NCBI GenBank assembly: GCA_003671055.1
Contig: QWPV01000011.1
Span: 1 to 53,473, forward strand
Direction of reading: 5' to 3'
DNA: 53,473 bases
Source of the DNA: Planctomycetota bacterium
Lineage (GTDB): Bacteria; Planctomycetota; Phycisphaerae; Phycisphaerales; SM1A02
Shown: in pieces, positions 24,947 through 34,060 of the stretch
Numbering within the stretch: the stretch's first letter is position 1
Layout of the letters: every line of letters begins with the position of its first letter
Notes under the pieces: model-generated
What the model saw: the letters and a program-made list of their open reading frames with translations, nothing else
The model's database searches: none
What the model was told of the DNA's origin: nothing
Made by a program: the position numbers and the translations under genes

Positions 24947-27166
24947 ATGCTTGCACGATTGATCGCCCCTGTGTTCATTCTCGCATTCGCAGTGTGCTCT
25001 CTCGCGCACGGCGCTCCGCAGTCTGCTGAGATTGAGCGTGCGCTCGCGGATGTTCCACCGAAGCAGCGCGCGAGCATGGAGTGGCTTGTTGCGCATATGC
25101 CGCCGGAGGATCGCGCGACACTCTCTAGTGCGTTTCTTCTCGCGCATGTTGCCGCAGCCACTGAAGCGTGGGAACAATCGCCGTGGCGTGGACAAGTGGA
25201 TGAAGCGATGTTCCGCGAGGCGATCTTGCCCTACGCGAACATCTCTGAGAAGCGCGAACTCTGGATGCTTCCGTTGCACGAGAGATCGCAGCGCATCATC
25301 ACCGACATGAAGACGGCGCCCACGCTTGCCGCATGCGCAGCGGAGTTGAACCAGAAACTCTTTGCCGAGACAGGCGTGAAATACTCGACGAAGCGCGCGC
25401 GTGCGGATCAATCGCCGAGCGAGTCGATCGCGAGCGGACTTGCCTCCTGCAGCGGTCTCTCGATCTTGCTCATCGATGCGTGTCGATCTGTTGGGATTCC
25501 TGCACGATTCGTAGGCGTTCCGATGTGGGTGGACGGCAGCGGCAATCATTCGTGGGTGGAGATTTGGGATGGCGCGCGCTGGCGTTTCACCGGAGCCGCA
25601 GAGGCAACGGGCGATCGACTTGATGAGGGATGGTTCGCTGGACGCGCAGCGGGACAGAACAACGCGAAGCCTGAGCACGCGATTTATGCAGTGACATGGC
25701 GCGACACAGGCGTCGAGTTCCCCATGCGTTTTACGGAGAGCGCGCCGCGTGTGTTTGCTGTCGATGTGACGAGTCGCTACACGAGTGGCGCGGTCACGAT
25801 TCCAGAAGGACAACAGTTGGTGCGCGTGGCGGTGCGCGATCGCGCGACGAAAGCCCGTGTGTCACAAACGGTTGTCTGCACGGGCAAGGGCGCGCAAGAA
25901 TTCGCGCGGGGCGTGTCAAAAGATGAGCGCGCTGATCTCAACGATCATCTTGAGCTGATCGTACCGAAGAGTTCGCCGCTGACGTTTGCGGTGGAAGGCG
26001 TGAGTGACTCGGCAATCACGCAAGTTGACGGAGAGGGTGGTAGTGGTGTTTCCACGATCTCACTCTTTGTTGACGCCGACGCCCCGATCGCGTTGACGAA
26101 GGTCGCTGCGGAGCGCGTGACGAAGTCGATCACCAAGCCATTCCTCGACGCCGCGCGTAAAAGCAACGCTGCAGCATTCAAGTCGCGCGTGTTGAAGCAT
26201 GGCGCAGTGGAGATGCCGTTTTGGTTCACGACCTACGGCGAGAAGCCGAAGAGTGGACGCAGTCTTTTCATCTCAATGCATGGCGGCGGTGGCGCGCCGA
26301 AGGAAGTGAACGACCAGCAGTGGGAGAATCAAAAGAAGCTGTATCGCCCGGAAGAAGGCGTGTATTGCGCGCCGCGTGCGCCGACGAACTCCTGGAATCT
26401 CTGGCACGAGGGACACATCGATCCGCTCTTCGATCAACTCATTCGCGACATGATCCTCTTTGAAGATGTCGATCCCAACAAGGTCTACATCATGGGGTAC
26501 AGCGCAGGCGGCGATGGTGTGTTCCAACTTGCGCCACGCATGGCGGATCGCTTCGCGGCTGCAGCGATGATGGCAGGCCATCCCAATGAAACGAAGCCAG
26601 ATGGATTGCGGAATCTTCCATTCGCGTTGCACATGGGTGGCAATGATGCGGCGTTCAAGCGCAACGAGATTGGTCGACAGTGGAAAGTGATGCTCGATGA
26701 ACTCTCTGCGAAGGATCTCGGTGGATATCCGCACGAAGCAGTGATCCATGAAGGCAAGGGTCACTGGATGGATCGCGAAGACGCAGTTGCTGTTCCGTGG
26801 ATGGCGAAGTTCACGCGCGATTTGCGCCCGACGCGCATCGTGTGGCTGCAAGATGATGTGACGGAAAATCGCTTCTACTGGCTTGCAGTGAAGGAACCAA
26901 AGGCAGGGCAGCGCGTGGTGGTTGTGCGCGAAGGGCAATGCGTCACGATTGAAGAAGCAGCGGGGGTGACCGAGTTGTGCATCCGACTCGATGACTCCAT
27001 GCTCGACCTCGACAAAGCGGTGAAGGTCGTGATGGCGGGGCGTGTGCTCTTTGAAGGCATCGTGCCGCGCATGAAGGATGTGATCGTGAAGACGCTTGAA
27101 GAGCGCGGCGATCCAACGGGCATCTTCACAGCGGAAATCAAAGTGCAGATTCCAGCCCCTCTGTGA
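24947..27166 (+). CDS. Exported transglutaminase-like / alpha-beta hydrolase fusion
   Basis: The 739-residue product has a signal peptide (residues 1-22). A transglutaminase-like core follows with Cys168 (GLASCSGLSILLIDACRS) and His201 (GSGNHSWVEIW), plus an acidic residue about 15-18 positions later. A linker near 260-420 leads to a C-terminal serine hydrolase of the PHB-depolymerase/esterase D type: oxyanion region SMHGGGGAP, nucleophile Ser519 in GYSAGG, an Asp in GGND and a His in GKGHWMD. Substrates are unknown; the pair suggests modification or hydrolysis of a secreted peptide or ester. A very strong terminator follows directly. Confidence 0.85.
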   Translation: MLARLIAPVFILAFAVCSLAHGAPQSAEIERALADVPPKQRASMEWLVAHMPPEDRATLSSAFLLAHVAAATEAWEQSPWRGQVDEAMFREAILPYANISEKRELWMLPLHERSQRIITDMKTAPTLAACAAELNQKLFAETGVKYSTKRARADQSPSESIASGLASCSGLSILLIDACRSVGIPARFVGVPMWVDGSGNHSWVEIWDGARWRFTGAAEATGDRLDEGWFAGRAAGQNNAKPEHAIYAVTWRDTGVEFPMRFTESAPRVFAVDVTSRYTSGAVTIPEGQQLVRVAVRDRATKARVSQTVVCTGKGAQEFARGVSKDERADLNDHLELIVPKSSPLTFAVEGVSDSAITQVDGEGGSGVSTISLFVDADAPIALTKVAAERVTKSITKPFLDAARKSNAAAFKSRVLKHGAVEMPFWFTTYGEKPKSGRSLFISMHGGGGAPKEVNDQQWENQKKLYRPEEGVYCAPRAPTNSWNLWHEGHIDPLFDQLIRDMILFEDVDPNKVYIMGYSAGGDGVFQLAPRMADRFAAAAMMAGHPNETKPDGLRNLPFALHMGGNDAAFKRNEIGRQWKVMLDELSAKDLGGYPHEAVIHEGKGHWMDREDAVAVPWMAKFTRDLRPTRIVWLQDDVTENRFYWLAVKEPKAGQRVVVVREGQCVTIEEAAGVTELCIRLDDSMLDLDKAVKVVMAGRVLFEGIVPRMKDVIVKTLEERGDPTGIFTAEIKVQIPAPL

Positions 27167-27175
27167 ACACGCATT

Positions 27176-27219
27176 AAACAACAAGCCGCAGCGATGCCCC
27201 GCTGCGGCTTGTTGTTTTT
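27176..27219. terminator. Perfect 17-bp stem intrinsic terminator
   Basis: AAACAACAAGCCGCAGC (27176-27192) pairs without mismatch with GCTGCGGCTTGTTGTTT (27201-27217) around an 8-base loop; a T-run spans 27215-27219. It lies 9 bp after the stop of the 24947-27166 gene. The A-rich start makes it able to act on both strands. Confidence 0.92.
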
Positions 27220-27222
27220 CAG

Positions 27223-27613
27223 CCTAAGAAGACCGCTTTCCGCGGCGGTCCTCGATCAGCTGCCCTTTCGCTACCTCTGCCCGCGAACTACTTACGAGAG
27301 TCTGCCATCCATACGCAGGAGAGTGCCCTAAGAGATCGGTTAGATCGCCAAATTTTCTACAAGTAGGGCAAGCACCCTAACGCATTCGCATACGAAGAGG
27401 GTTTGTTCCCGCTTGGGCCATCGATTTGAGACGATTCTCAGGACCTCACCCTCGTTTGTGACATCATCGATCTGATGAACCTCTCCGAGGGGAATCTTGC
27501 CTGTCTGAGCCCGTGACAATCGCGTGGACGCTTAGCAGCGTCGCAGGGGTGTTGAGCAACAGGAGTTGATCGCGTCGCAAGTCTGATGACGCGATCGTGA
27601 TGCGGCCAGTCGA
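27223..27613. other. Intergenic stretch with two further hairpins
   Basis: No gene is supported in these 390 bases. A short hairpin, GACCGC/GCGGTC, lies at 27231-27250. A perfect 9-bp inverted repeat, GATCGCGTC (27568-27576) and GACGCGATC (27588-27596), lies 18 bp past the stop of the minus-strand FG-GAP gene and may help to end that transcript, although no U-run follows. The rest shows no repeat, RNA gene or clear promoter that I can identify. Confidence 0.45.
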
Positions 27614-29293
27614 TTACTCGTTCACGATCTTCCAATTCAACGAGACATTCCGAATGAACGATCCGCTTTCACGCACCAGGCCGTTCATCTTCCATCCGAA
27701 GACATCGCCCGTTGCCTCGTTGCGCCAGAACACATCGTCATCACCATCGTGATCGGTGTCCATCGTGGAGAGCACTGTGTACTGAGAAGTGACGCCCGTT
27801 CGAATGAGCGCCGCTCCCACTTTGAGTCCGCCTTGCAATGTCCATCCTCGAACTTCGCCATTCACAGGGTTGTGCCAGAGAATGTCGTCATCGAAGTCTC
27901 CGTCGAAGTCGCCCACTGCTGCAACACGCCACGGCGCGCTCACCAAATTCGTCGCGATGAGTGAGAAGTACGCGATCCCTTGCGCGGTTGCGCGGCGCAG
28001 GAAGTGTCGACCTTGCGCGTCGCGTGCCATGATTTCGAGTTTGCCATCACCATCGCCATCGACGCCGCACAGATACGTGTATCCAGCGGGAAGCGTGATG
28101 ATTGACCAATCGACATACGCGTGCCCATTCGCATAAGGCTGCACGCGAAGGCTGGAACCGTTGCGCATCAAGACGTCTGCACGACCGTCGCCAGTGAAGT
28201 CGCCGACATCAATCGCTTCCCATCCAATGCCGAGCGTCGCCGTGACCTCTGCGCGGAGTCGCACATCACCGACGACGGTCCACGCTGTGACAGTTCTATT
28301 CGACGGATTCCAAAAGAATGCTTCGGGGATGGAGTCATCATCGATGTCGCCGTGACCGAGTGGCCGCATGCTGGTACCAGTACTCCAAGGCGTGAGGCCT
28401 CCATCGATACGGCTTAAGCCGTCCATCTCCCACACGCTTGTTCCACCAGTGGTCGCGTTGTGCCAGAAAAAGTTGGGCGTCCTGTCGCCATCGAAATCGA
28501 AACTTCGAGGATCGGGGTTGGGCACGCCATCTGGCGGAACATCTTCGCCGCTGCCACCACCGCCGCTGCCACCACCGCCACCACCAGCGGAACCATCACC
28601 GGCGCCGCTGCCTGGAGTTTCGATGTAGCAAAACGGTTCAGGCGATGGGATATCTATCTGATTGAGCGCGTCGCCAGAAGGCGCGAAGCTGAACGCGGGC
28701 GAAACTGAGAGGTCTCGAATCTCGAGACCATCTGCAACGCTCGTCGTCGCGATTCGGCAGAAAAACGTACAGCCCTGATTGCCTGTCCATTGCTGTTGCG
28801 TGATGGTGATGCGTGCGAGTCGAACGCGCCGATCGGGCCCCGCGTAGTTGTACTGCGTGATGGGAGGAATGATGAAGAAGCATCCGGGCTCAACTCCATC
28901 GCCGTCATCGAGCGCGCCTTCCCAATCAGGCGTGGTCAACGCCAGACCGCCTGAATCCATCTCGTCATTGCCGCCGATGCAAAGGTGCGAGTCAACCGCC
29001 CAATGCGGATCGGGTCCGTGTCCTAGTGGGATCATCGTGGTGGGAAACACATCTGCTTCCGCTTGGAACAGACCGTTGTAGTTTCCTCCGAGACCGATGC
29101 TCCACATGAGGAGCACGCGATCGCACTCGTTAACGCAATTCGCAAACACGTCGACGTGATAGAAACGCTGCCCTTCGATCACCGTCGATGCTGCGTAGTA
29201 ACTCAGATGCGTGGATTGCGCGCTTAATGAGGAGGCGCAAGCGCTGGCAAGGAGAAGTGTGGATGCCGCGAGCCAAGGTGTTCGAAGTGCCAT
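27614..29293 (-). CDS. Secreted FG-GAP/VCBS-repeat protein
   Basis: The product has 559 residues from ATG 29293, where the signal peptide begins (WLAASTLLLASACASSLSAQ); the frame extends to 29566 but that part is not signal-like. The N-terminal part (to about 240) is a secreted domain with several Cys residues. A Gly/Ser linker near 245-275 follows. The C-terminal half holds repeated Asp-rich loops of the FG-GAP/VCBS beta-propeller kind: DFDGDRTPNFFWHN, DIDDDSIPEAFFWN, DFTGDGRADVLMRN and DFDGDFDDDILWHN, each a probable Ca2+-binding loop. It is probably an extracellular adhesin-like protein. The second half of each repeat carries a conserved Trp-containing strand (VWEMDGL, VRGWTLQGG, VFGWKMNGL). 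Confidence 0.82.
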   Translation of the reverse strand: MALRTPWLAASTLLLASACASSLSAQSTHLSYYAASTVIEGQRFYHVDVFANCVNECDRVLLMWSIGLGGNYNGLFQAEADVFPTTMIPLGHGPDPHWAVDSHLCIGGNDEMDSGGLALTTPDWEGALDDGDGVEPGCFFIIPPITQYNYAGPDRRVRLARITITQQQWTGNQGCTFFCRIATTSVADGLEIRDLSVSPAFSFAPSGDALNQIDIPSPEPFCYIETPGSGAGDGSAGGGGGGSGGGGSGEDVPPDGVPNPDPRSFDFDGDRTPNFFWHNATTGGTSVWEMDGLSRIDGGLTPWSTGTSMRPLGHGDIDDDSIPEAFFWNPSNRTVTAWTVVGDVRLRAEVTATLGIGWEAIDVGDFTGDGRADVLMRNGSSLRVQPYANGHAYVDWSIITLPAGYTYLCGVDGDGDGKLEIMARDAQGRHFLRRATAQGIAYFSLIATNLVSAPWRVAAVGDFDGDFDDDILWHNPVNGEVRGWTLQGGLKVGAALIRTGVTSQYTVLSTMDTDHDGDDDVFWRNEATGDVFGWKMNGLVRESGSFIRNVSLNWKIVNE

Positions 29294-29421
29294 CGTGTTT
29301 TCCAATCGGATCGGTAGGCGGGCGAGAGAGGTGCCGATGTATCTACGCAAAAATACCTGATTCGCGAGTGGCGAAGGGGAAATATTGTCAGATTCGTCTG
29401 CAAACCGCGCTACGCCTGAAG

Positions 29422-30813
29422 TTACGCGCTCGCAGGCTTCGTCGGAATGTGCCAGCCACCCTCTGGGAGCAGCCATTCTCGCGTGATCGCGGCTCCCCAG
29501 GTGCCAATATCGTACTGATGGACGGGCACCGCATTTCCTAAGATCGGATCGAAGATACGCCAGCATTCTTCCACGGCATCTTGACGCGCAAACAACGCGG
29601 AGTCGCCCTTGATCGCATCACCGAAGAGCCGCTCATACGGCGTCATCTCGTCGTTCTGTTGATCAATGGCGAGCAGTTCGAGCGGCTCGCCAATCATGCG
29701 CTCGCCTTCCGTCTTCACTTCAGCTTGAATTCCGATCTCGATGCGCGGAGAGAGACGGAATCGGATCGCGTTGTGCGCAGGAGGTTGCGCTTCGAAGAAC
29801 ACGACGCCAGGTGCGCGATGCAACTCCACGCGCACTTCGGTGCATGTGAAGGGCATATTCTTTCCAGCGCGGAGATAGATCGGCACTCCTGACCAACGCC
29901 AATTGTCGACAGCTAACTGCATCGCAGCGCCGGTCTCCATTGTCGAACCGGGCGCAACGCCATCTTCCTGCAGATAGCCATTGAACTGGCCGCGCACAAC
30001 ATTCTGTGTCTCGATGGTGCGCACCGAACGGAAGAACTTCACTTGCTCATCGCGAGTGCGCTCCATGTCGCGCCAATCCGGCGGTTCCATGCACAAAAAC
30101 GCGAGCACTTGCATGAGGTGATTCTGCATCACATCGCGAATGCATCCGGTGGCATCGTAGAAACGACCTCGACCTTGCACGCCGAATTGTTCCGCCATCA
30201 CGATCTGAATCGACTTCACATGCGTCCGATTCCAGATCGGCTCCAGGAAGGCGTTTGCGAATCGGAAGTAGAGAATGTTCTGCACTGCCTCTTTCCCGAG
30301 GTAGTGATCGATGCGGAAAACATTTTTCTCGTCAAACGCAGCGTGCAAGTCAGCGTTGAGCGCGATAGCAGAATCACGATCGTGCCCGAATGGTTTCTCG
30401 ACGATGACGCGCGCGCCCGTTGCGCAGCCCGATGCTTGCAGCGAGGTCGCGACCGAACCAAAGAGCGATGGCGGAATCGCGAGGTAGTGGATGGGATGTT
30501 CCGCCGCGCCGAGTGCGCGCTTCACGGCAGTGAATGTCGCGGGGTCGGCGTAGTCGCCATCGATGTACGTGAAGCGCGACATCAACTTCTCAAACGCAGC
30601 TTGATCGACGCCGTTCGCGCCGAACTTCTGAATGCCCTCAAGTGCGCGCGCGCGAACTTGCTCGGTGGTCATCCCACTCTTCGCAACGCCGATGACGGGA
30701 ATGTCGAGATGTCCTCGGCGCACCATTGTGTGGAGCGTGTCGAAGATTTTCTTATGCGCGAGGTCACCCGTCGCGCCGAACAGAACAAATGCATCACTCG
30801 AAATTCGGTCCAT
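29422..30813 (-). CDS. zwf: Glucose-6-phosphate 1-dehydrogenase
   Basis: The 463-residue product is somewhat shorter than the usual 480-510. It has the N-terminal dinucleotide-binding motif [10 protein letters not shown], the catalytic-site motif RIDHYLGKE, the EKPFGHD segment and [15 protein letters not shown] in the C-terminal domain. It makes 6-phosphogluconolactone and NADPH at the entry of the oxidative pentose phosphate or Entner-Doudoroff route. No gene for phosphogluconolactonase or 6-phosphogluconate dehydrogenase is in the window. It lies 30 bp downstream of the cytochrome c/SUMF1-like gene on the same strand. Lys in place of the usual second Arg in GATGDLARRK does not affect the call. 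Confidence 0.95.
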   Translation of the reverse strand: MDRISSDAFVLFGATGDLAHKKIFDTLHTMVRRGHLDIPVIGVAKSGMTTEQVRARALEGIQKFGANGVDQAAFEKLMSRFTYIDGDYADPATFTAVKRALGAAEHPIHYLAIPPSLFGSVATSLQASGCATGARVIVEKPFGHDRDSAIALNADLHAAFDEKNVFRIDHYLGKEAVQNILYFRFANAFLEPIWNRTHVKSIQIVMAEQFGVQGRGRFYDATGCIRDVMQNHLMQVLAFLCMEPPDWRDMERTRDEQVKFFRSVRTIETQNVVRGQFNGYLQEDGVAPGSTMETGAAMQLAVDNWRWSGVPIYLRAGKNMPFTCTEVRVELHRAPGVVFFEAQPPAHNAIRFRLSPRIEIGIQAEVKTEGERMIGEPLELLAIDQQNDEMTPYERLFGDAIKGDSALFARQDAVEECWRIFDPILGNAVPVHQYDIGTWGAAITREWLLPEGGWHIPTKPASA

Positions 30814-30843
30814 AGAAAACCTCCGCTGCGTAGGAAGGTAGTT

Positions 30844-32571
30844 TTAGCGTATTCGTGCGCCGATCACTGCGCGGAATCCGAAGAGCTCGTTCAACACGCT
30901 CGGTGGCACGGTCGCCGAAGTCTCGACTTTGCGCTGCGCTTCTGGATCCGCCCACGATCCGCCTCGCACCACACGCGCTTCACCGCGGGCGTCTTCGCAC
31001 CACTCCCACAGGGATCCAGCGGCATCGACCACATCCTCAAGCGCGGCAAGTGCCGTCCATTCTGCGGTGGAAGGAAGTCGAAACCCGTCTCCATCGAGCA
31101 TCGTCACGACTGCTGAGGTTGCGGCGCCTGAACCATCGCGCTCGATATGGGTGAGTTGGTAGCACGGATGTTTGCTGAGCGACTCACTCGCGGCGTTACA
31201 CCACAACAGCGCATCAAAGAATGTCGCGCCTGCAGACACAACTGATCCTGTGCGAGATACAGCGGAGCGACCGAGGAGTGCTTCGTAGAGTTGCGCGTCT
31301 ACTTCGTGTGTCATGACGCGAAGCGATGGCGTGAGGACTGCAGTTGAAATTGCGAGTGCAGCGGATTTCGCGCGCGGAGTGGATGCAGCATTCGCCGATT
31401 CTGCGACTTCGATTGTCGCAGTTTTCGGAGAGTCGACAACACGCACGAGCAACACGCATTCTGGTGTCGACTGCGTCGCAGCCAATGCAGTTTCAAACGT
31501 GGTCTCGAGAAGAAGTCGACTCCCTGCAGTCGCCCGCACAGGCTTCGCGAATGCATACGGTCTATCGCGATGTCCGTTGTAGATCGGGATCGTGAGAAGC
31601 TCATGCGATCGATCATTCGCGGTTGACTCGACGGAAAGTTTCAACGCACGCGCAAGTCGTCCAGGGCGCGCGATCACTGCGACGATGTCGTATGTCTGTT
31701 GCAGCGCAGGGGACATCGTGCGCACAGTTTCTTCGGATGAACTCGACTGCCGCGTTGCGCCATGCGAACCGACTGGAAGCGCGGTGAGCAGCATCGCGTC
31801 GGGTTTCGCGGCGAACAATTCAAGCGTGAATCCAGCGTTTTCGATCTTCCCGCGTCCACTCGCGCGCACTTCCGCGACAACGGTCGCGTTGGGTTTGACT
31901 TCTACCGCGTATCCATCGGGCAACGCGAACACGCCATCGGCACCAACACCAAGGAGCGAGCCACTTGAGACATCGCCAATGTCGCCGGCGAGTTTGAATC
32001 CGTCTGCGCCATCGAGCGCATCGAGTCGCTCCGCTTCGCCGTTGTTGTCCGCGGCAAATGTCACGTGGCCTACATGGCCGGGATTCACGAAGTGCGCGCG
32101 CAACGCACTGACGCGGAGTGCTGCAGTATTGCCTAGACGCACCGCGAAACTTCGCATCGCGTCGCGCTCTTCGGGCGCTGCGCTCCAACCCTCAGCAAAC
32201 GCGATGCTCGCGATCGAAGGTTCGACGAGTGTGGAGGACGCGCGTGTTGTTGGTTCCGCATCGAGAGGCGCGACACATCCTGCATCAACCCACGCGCGCA
32301 ACAATGCGCGATCCGCAGCATCGATGCGAAGTTCATGAAGAAATGATCCCGCGGGATTCGTTGGAAGCCACGGAGGCATCGAGTGATCCGCGAGCACTTC
32401 AGCGACAGTCGAGCGTCGACGCCGAAGTTCGCTCGCACTTGCAAGTGGATATGCGCCCGATCCGTTTCCCGCATGACACGGCGTGCAGTTCTTCGCGAGA
32501 ATTGGAGCGACCTCCGACCAACTCGGTGGCACGAGAGTGATGAGAATGCTCGTGAATCCTGCGAAGAACAT
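30844..32571 (-). CDS. Cytochrome c / SUMF1-like fusion protein
   Basis: The 575-residue product starts with an export signal, then a single haem-c site CTPCH (Cys29, Cys32, His33) with a likely Met65 ligand in HSMPPWLP. The middle part (about 100-260) follows the layout of copper type II ascorbate-dependent monooxygenase modules of Planctomycetes cytochromes, but the His pairs expected there are mostly absent (AEVRASG at the site where HYH is usual), so copper chemistry is doubtful. The C-terminal 100 residues are SUMF1/FGE-sulfatase-like (SLWEWCEDARGEARVVRGGS, then FGFRAVIG) but lack the two catalytic cysteines. The reaction is unknown. It is 21 bp after the YHYH-dockerin gene and 30 bp before zwf. 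Confidence 0.7.
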   Translation of the reverse strand: MFFAGFTSILITLVPPSWSEVAPILAKNCTPCHAGNGSGAYPLASASELRRRRSTVAEVLADHSMPPWLPTNPAGSFLHELRIDAADRALLRAWVDAGCVAPLDAEPTTRASSTLVEPSIASIAFAEGWSAAPEERDAMRSFAVRLGNTAALRVSALRAHFVNPGHVGHVTFAADNNGEAERLDALDGADGFKLAGDIGDVSSGSLLGVGADGVFALPDGYAVEVKPNATVVAEVRASGRGKIENAGFTLELFAAKPDAMLLTALPVGSHGATRQSSSSEETVRTMSPALQQTYDIVAVIARPGRLARALKLSVESTANDRSHELLTIPIYNGHRDRPYAFAKPVRATAGSRLLLETTFETALAATQSTPECVLLVRVVDSPKTATIEVAESANAASTPRAKSAALAISTAVLTPSLRVMTHEVDAQLYEALLGRSAVSRTGSVVSAGATFFDALLWCNAASESLSKHPCYQLTHIERDGSGAATSAVVTMLDGDGFRLPSTAEWTALAALEDVVDAAGSLWEWCEDARGEARVVRGGSWADPEAQRKVETSATVPPSVLNELFGFRAVIGARIR

Positions 32572-32592
32572 GCAGCGACACTCTTCGACGCT

Positions 32593-33738
32593 TTAGCAGT
32601 TACCCCAAGAGTTCAGCAGGATGGCGAGATCACCGCCGCCCACATCGCCGCTGCGATCAAGGTCACCGAGACCGCCGCCGAATCCCCAGCGCGAGAGGAG
32701 TGAAGCGAGATCTGCCGCATCGACGACGCGATCACCATTGAGATCTGCAAGGCAAGGCGTGGAGGTGAAGTTGATGGTTGCTTCGGAGATCACAACATGG
32801 CCGCCGCCTGGACCAGTGTTGCCAGCCGTCACCACGCCGCGATATCTCGCGCCAATGAGAAATGGATACGCAGGAGCCAACGCGCTATCGATCGTCGCGA
32901 AGTACGCCCATGTACCGTTCGGAAACTCAGGCGTCACACAGAAGCGCGCATTCGTTGCATCAAGGTCCGCGCCCTTCATGACAAAGACATAATCCTCTGC
33001 GTAGCAACCGAGCGGATAGGTCGCGCTTACCGCAGGGCCGTACTGATTCGGCGGAAGTGCGGTGCCATTGGGAAGCGTCGTGCGCTGCGTGATTGCACGC
33101 TTCTGGTAGCCACTTTGCATGCGGCGAATGCCGCCAGTTCCGTCGACTGCGGAGTAGCCGTAGGAACCATAGATCGGAATACCATCGAAGCCCCATCCGA
33201 GAATCATGGAGTGTTTCGTCGGATCGTTCATCGCGACGCAACCTGAAAGCTGATGCGTGTGATACGCGCGGCTCGGTCCGGGGTGCCCTTTGCACGAATC
33301 AAACCCCGCTGCCTCGAAATACACCGCAGACTGATGCCAGATGTTCTGGTTGTTGTAGCTCATCGCATCAAGTGCGCTGAAGAAGACGACGCCGTTTGTG
33401 AAGACGCCGACATGACCGAGCCCAACGACTGCACCAGTGGCGGTGTACGTCACCGTCTTTGGAAACTTAAACGTCCAATTCTGATTCGACGGCGTAGTGG
33501 GATTTCCTGGCCACGGTCCGATCATGTACGACGGAATGTTCGTGCTCTTCACGTAGACGAAGTTTGTGGAGTGCAGCACTTGTTGGACATCAGCAAGGAT
33601 GCCGCCGTAACCAGCCTGACCTGTGAGGTTCAACTTCCAGTTGCTCACCGTCGGCGTGATTGTTTGCGCGGAGCACACTGTGGAGAGGCACGTTGCGAGG
33701 ATGCTTGCGGCGAACGGTGCGATCGTGTTGCGTTGCAT
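32593..33738 (-). CDS. Secreted YHYH-domain protein with dockerin-like tail
   Basis: The 381-residue product has a signal peptide (APFAASILATCLSTVCSAQ). A YHYH domain follows, with the name motif present as YHTH in PSRAYHTHQLSG and the companion motif LGWGFDGIPIYGSYGY. The end is two Asp-rich dockerin-like repeats, DLNGDRVVDAADLASLLSRW and DLDRSGDVGGGDLAILLNSW, typical of Phycisphaerales secreted proteins. YHYH proteins are thought to bind metal or act in secreted complexes; the function is not established. A cohesin partner is not seen in this window, so the dockerin-like tail may serve in surface attachment by another route. Confidence 0.82.
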   Translation of the reverse strand: MQRNTIAPFAASILATCLSTVCSAQTITPTVSNWKLNLTGQAGYGGILADVQQVLHSTNFVYVKSTNIPSYMIGPWPGNPTTPSNQNWTFKFPKTVTYTATGAVVGLGHVGVFTNGVVFFSALDAMSYNNQNIWHQSAVYFEAAGFDSCKGHPGPSRAYHTHQLSGCVAMNDPTKHSMILGWGFDGIPIYGSYGYSAVDGTGGIRRMQSGYQKRAITQRTTLPNGTALPPNQYGPAVSATYPLGCYAEDYVFVMKGADLDATNARFCVTPEFPNGTWAYFATIDSALAPAYPFLIGARYRGVVTAGNTGPGGGHVVISEATINFTSTPCLADLNGDRVVDAADLASLLSRWGFGGGLGDLDRSGDVGGGDLAILLNSWGNC

Positions 33739-34060
33739 AATGGGTCGGAGTACCTAAACGAGGCTCTATCGAAGCAGTTCGCGTACGTGAGTTTGCCTTC
33801 AATTCTGCATTCGGGACGGGCAGAATCCGGTTTATCTCGAGAGCGCCACTTCGCGGGTTCCCTGTGTGCAGACCGCAGGGGGATTCGCGTCCGTATATCT
33901 ATCAATAATTTTGCGTCGTGCACGTTAAATCACGAGGATTCGCGCCCAATAGGTGGATCGTATCTTCAAATTGCTCTACACATTATTGTTCTCTATTCCC
34001 GCCCTCTGCCGCGCATGGACTACAAAAGTCCATCGCGGATCGCTTCTCCTCAAGGTTCCT
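33739..34060. other. Divergent promoter region between YHYH and PEP-CTERM genes
   Basis: This 322-bp stretch separates two divergently transcribed secreted-protein genes and must hold their promoters. It is more A/T-rich near 33890-33990 than the neighbouring genes. A nonamer GGATTCGCG occurs twice (near 33882 and 33938). I cannot assign -35/-10 boxes with confidence. Long open frames on the plus strand here are continuations of antisense frames. Confidence 0.5.
34009..34039 (+). promoter_or_regulatory. Leader hairpin upstream of a PEP-CTERM gene
   Basis: CCGCGCATGGACT (34009-34021) pairs with AGTCCATCGCGGA (34027-34039) with one bulged base around the loop ACAAA. It ends 21 bases before the ATG at 34061, in the likely 5' untranslated leader, where it could affect translation or mRNA stability. 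No known riboswitch class fits. Confidence 0.4.

Noticed and set aside
24620-25813. Minus-strand open frame of 397 codons
   Set aside because: It is antisense to the antiporter and transglutaminase genes, which have clear family motifs.
27231-27250. Second terminator after the transglutaminase/esterase gene
   Set aside because: The stem is only six pairs and no T-run follows; it is mentioned only in the gap description.
28546-28613. Possible tandem DNA repeat in the FG-GAP gene
   Set aside because: It is the coding sequence of the Gly/Ser linker; the low complexity follows from the amino acids.
30844-31300. SUMF1-like end as a second formylglycine-generating enzyme
   Set aside because: The two catalytic cysteines present in the 35874 product are absent here.
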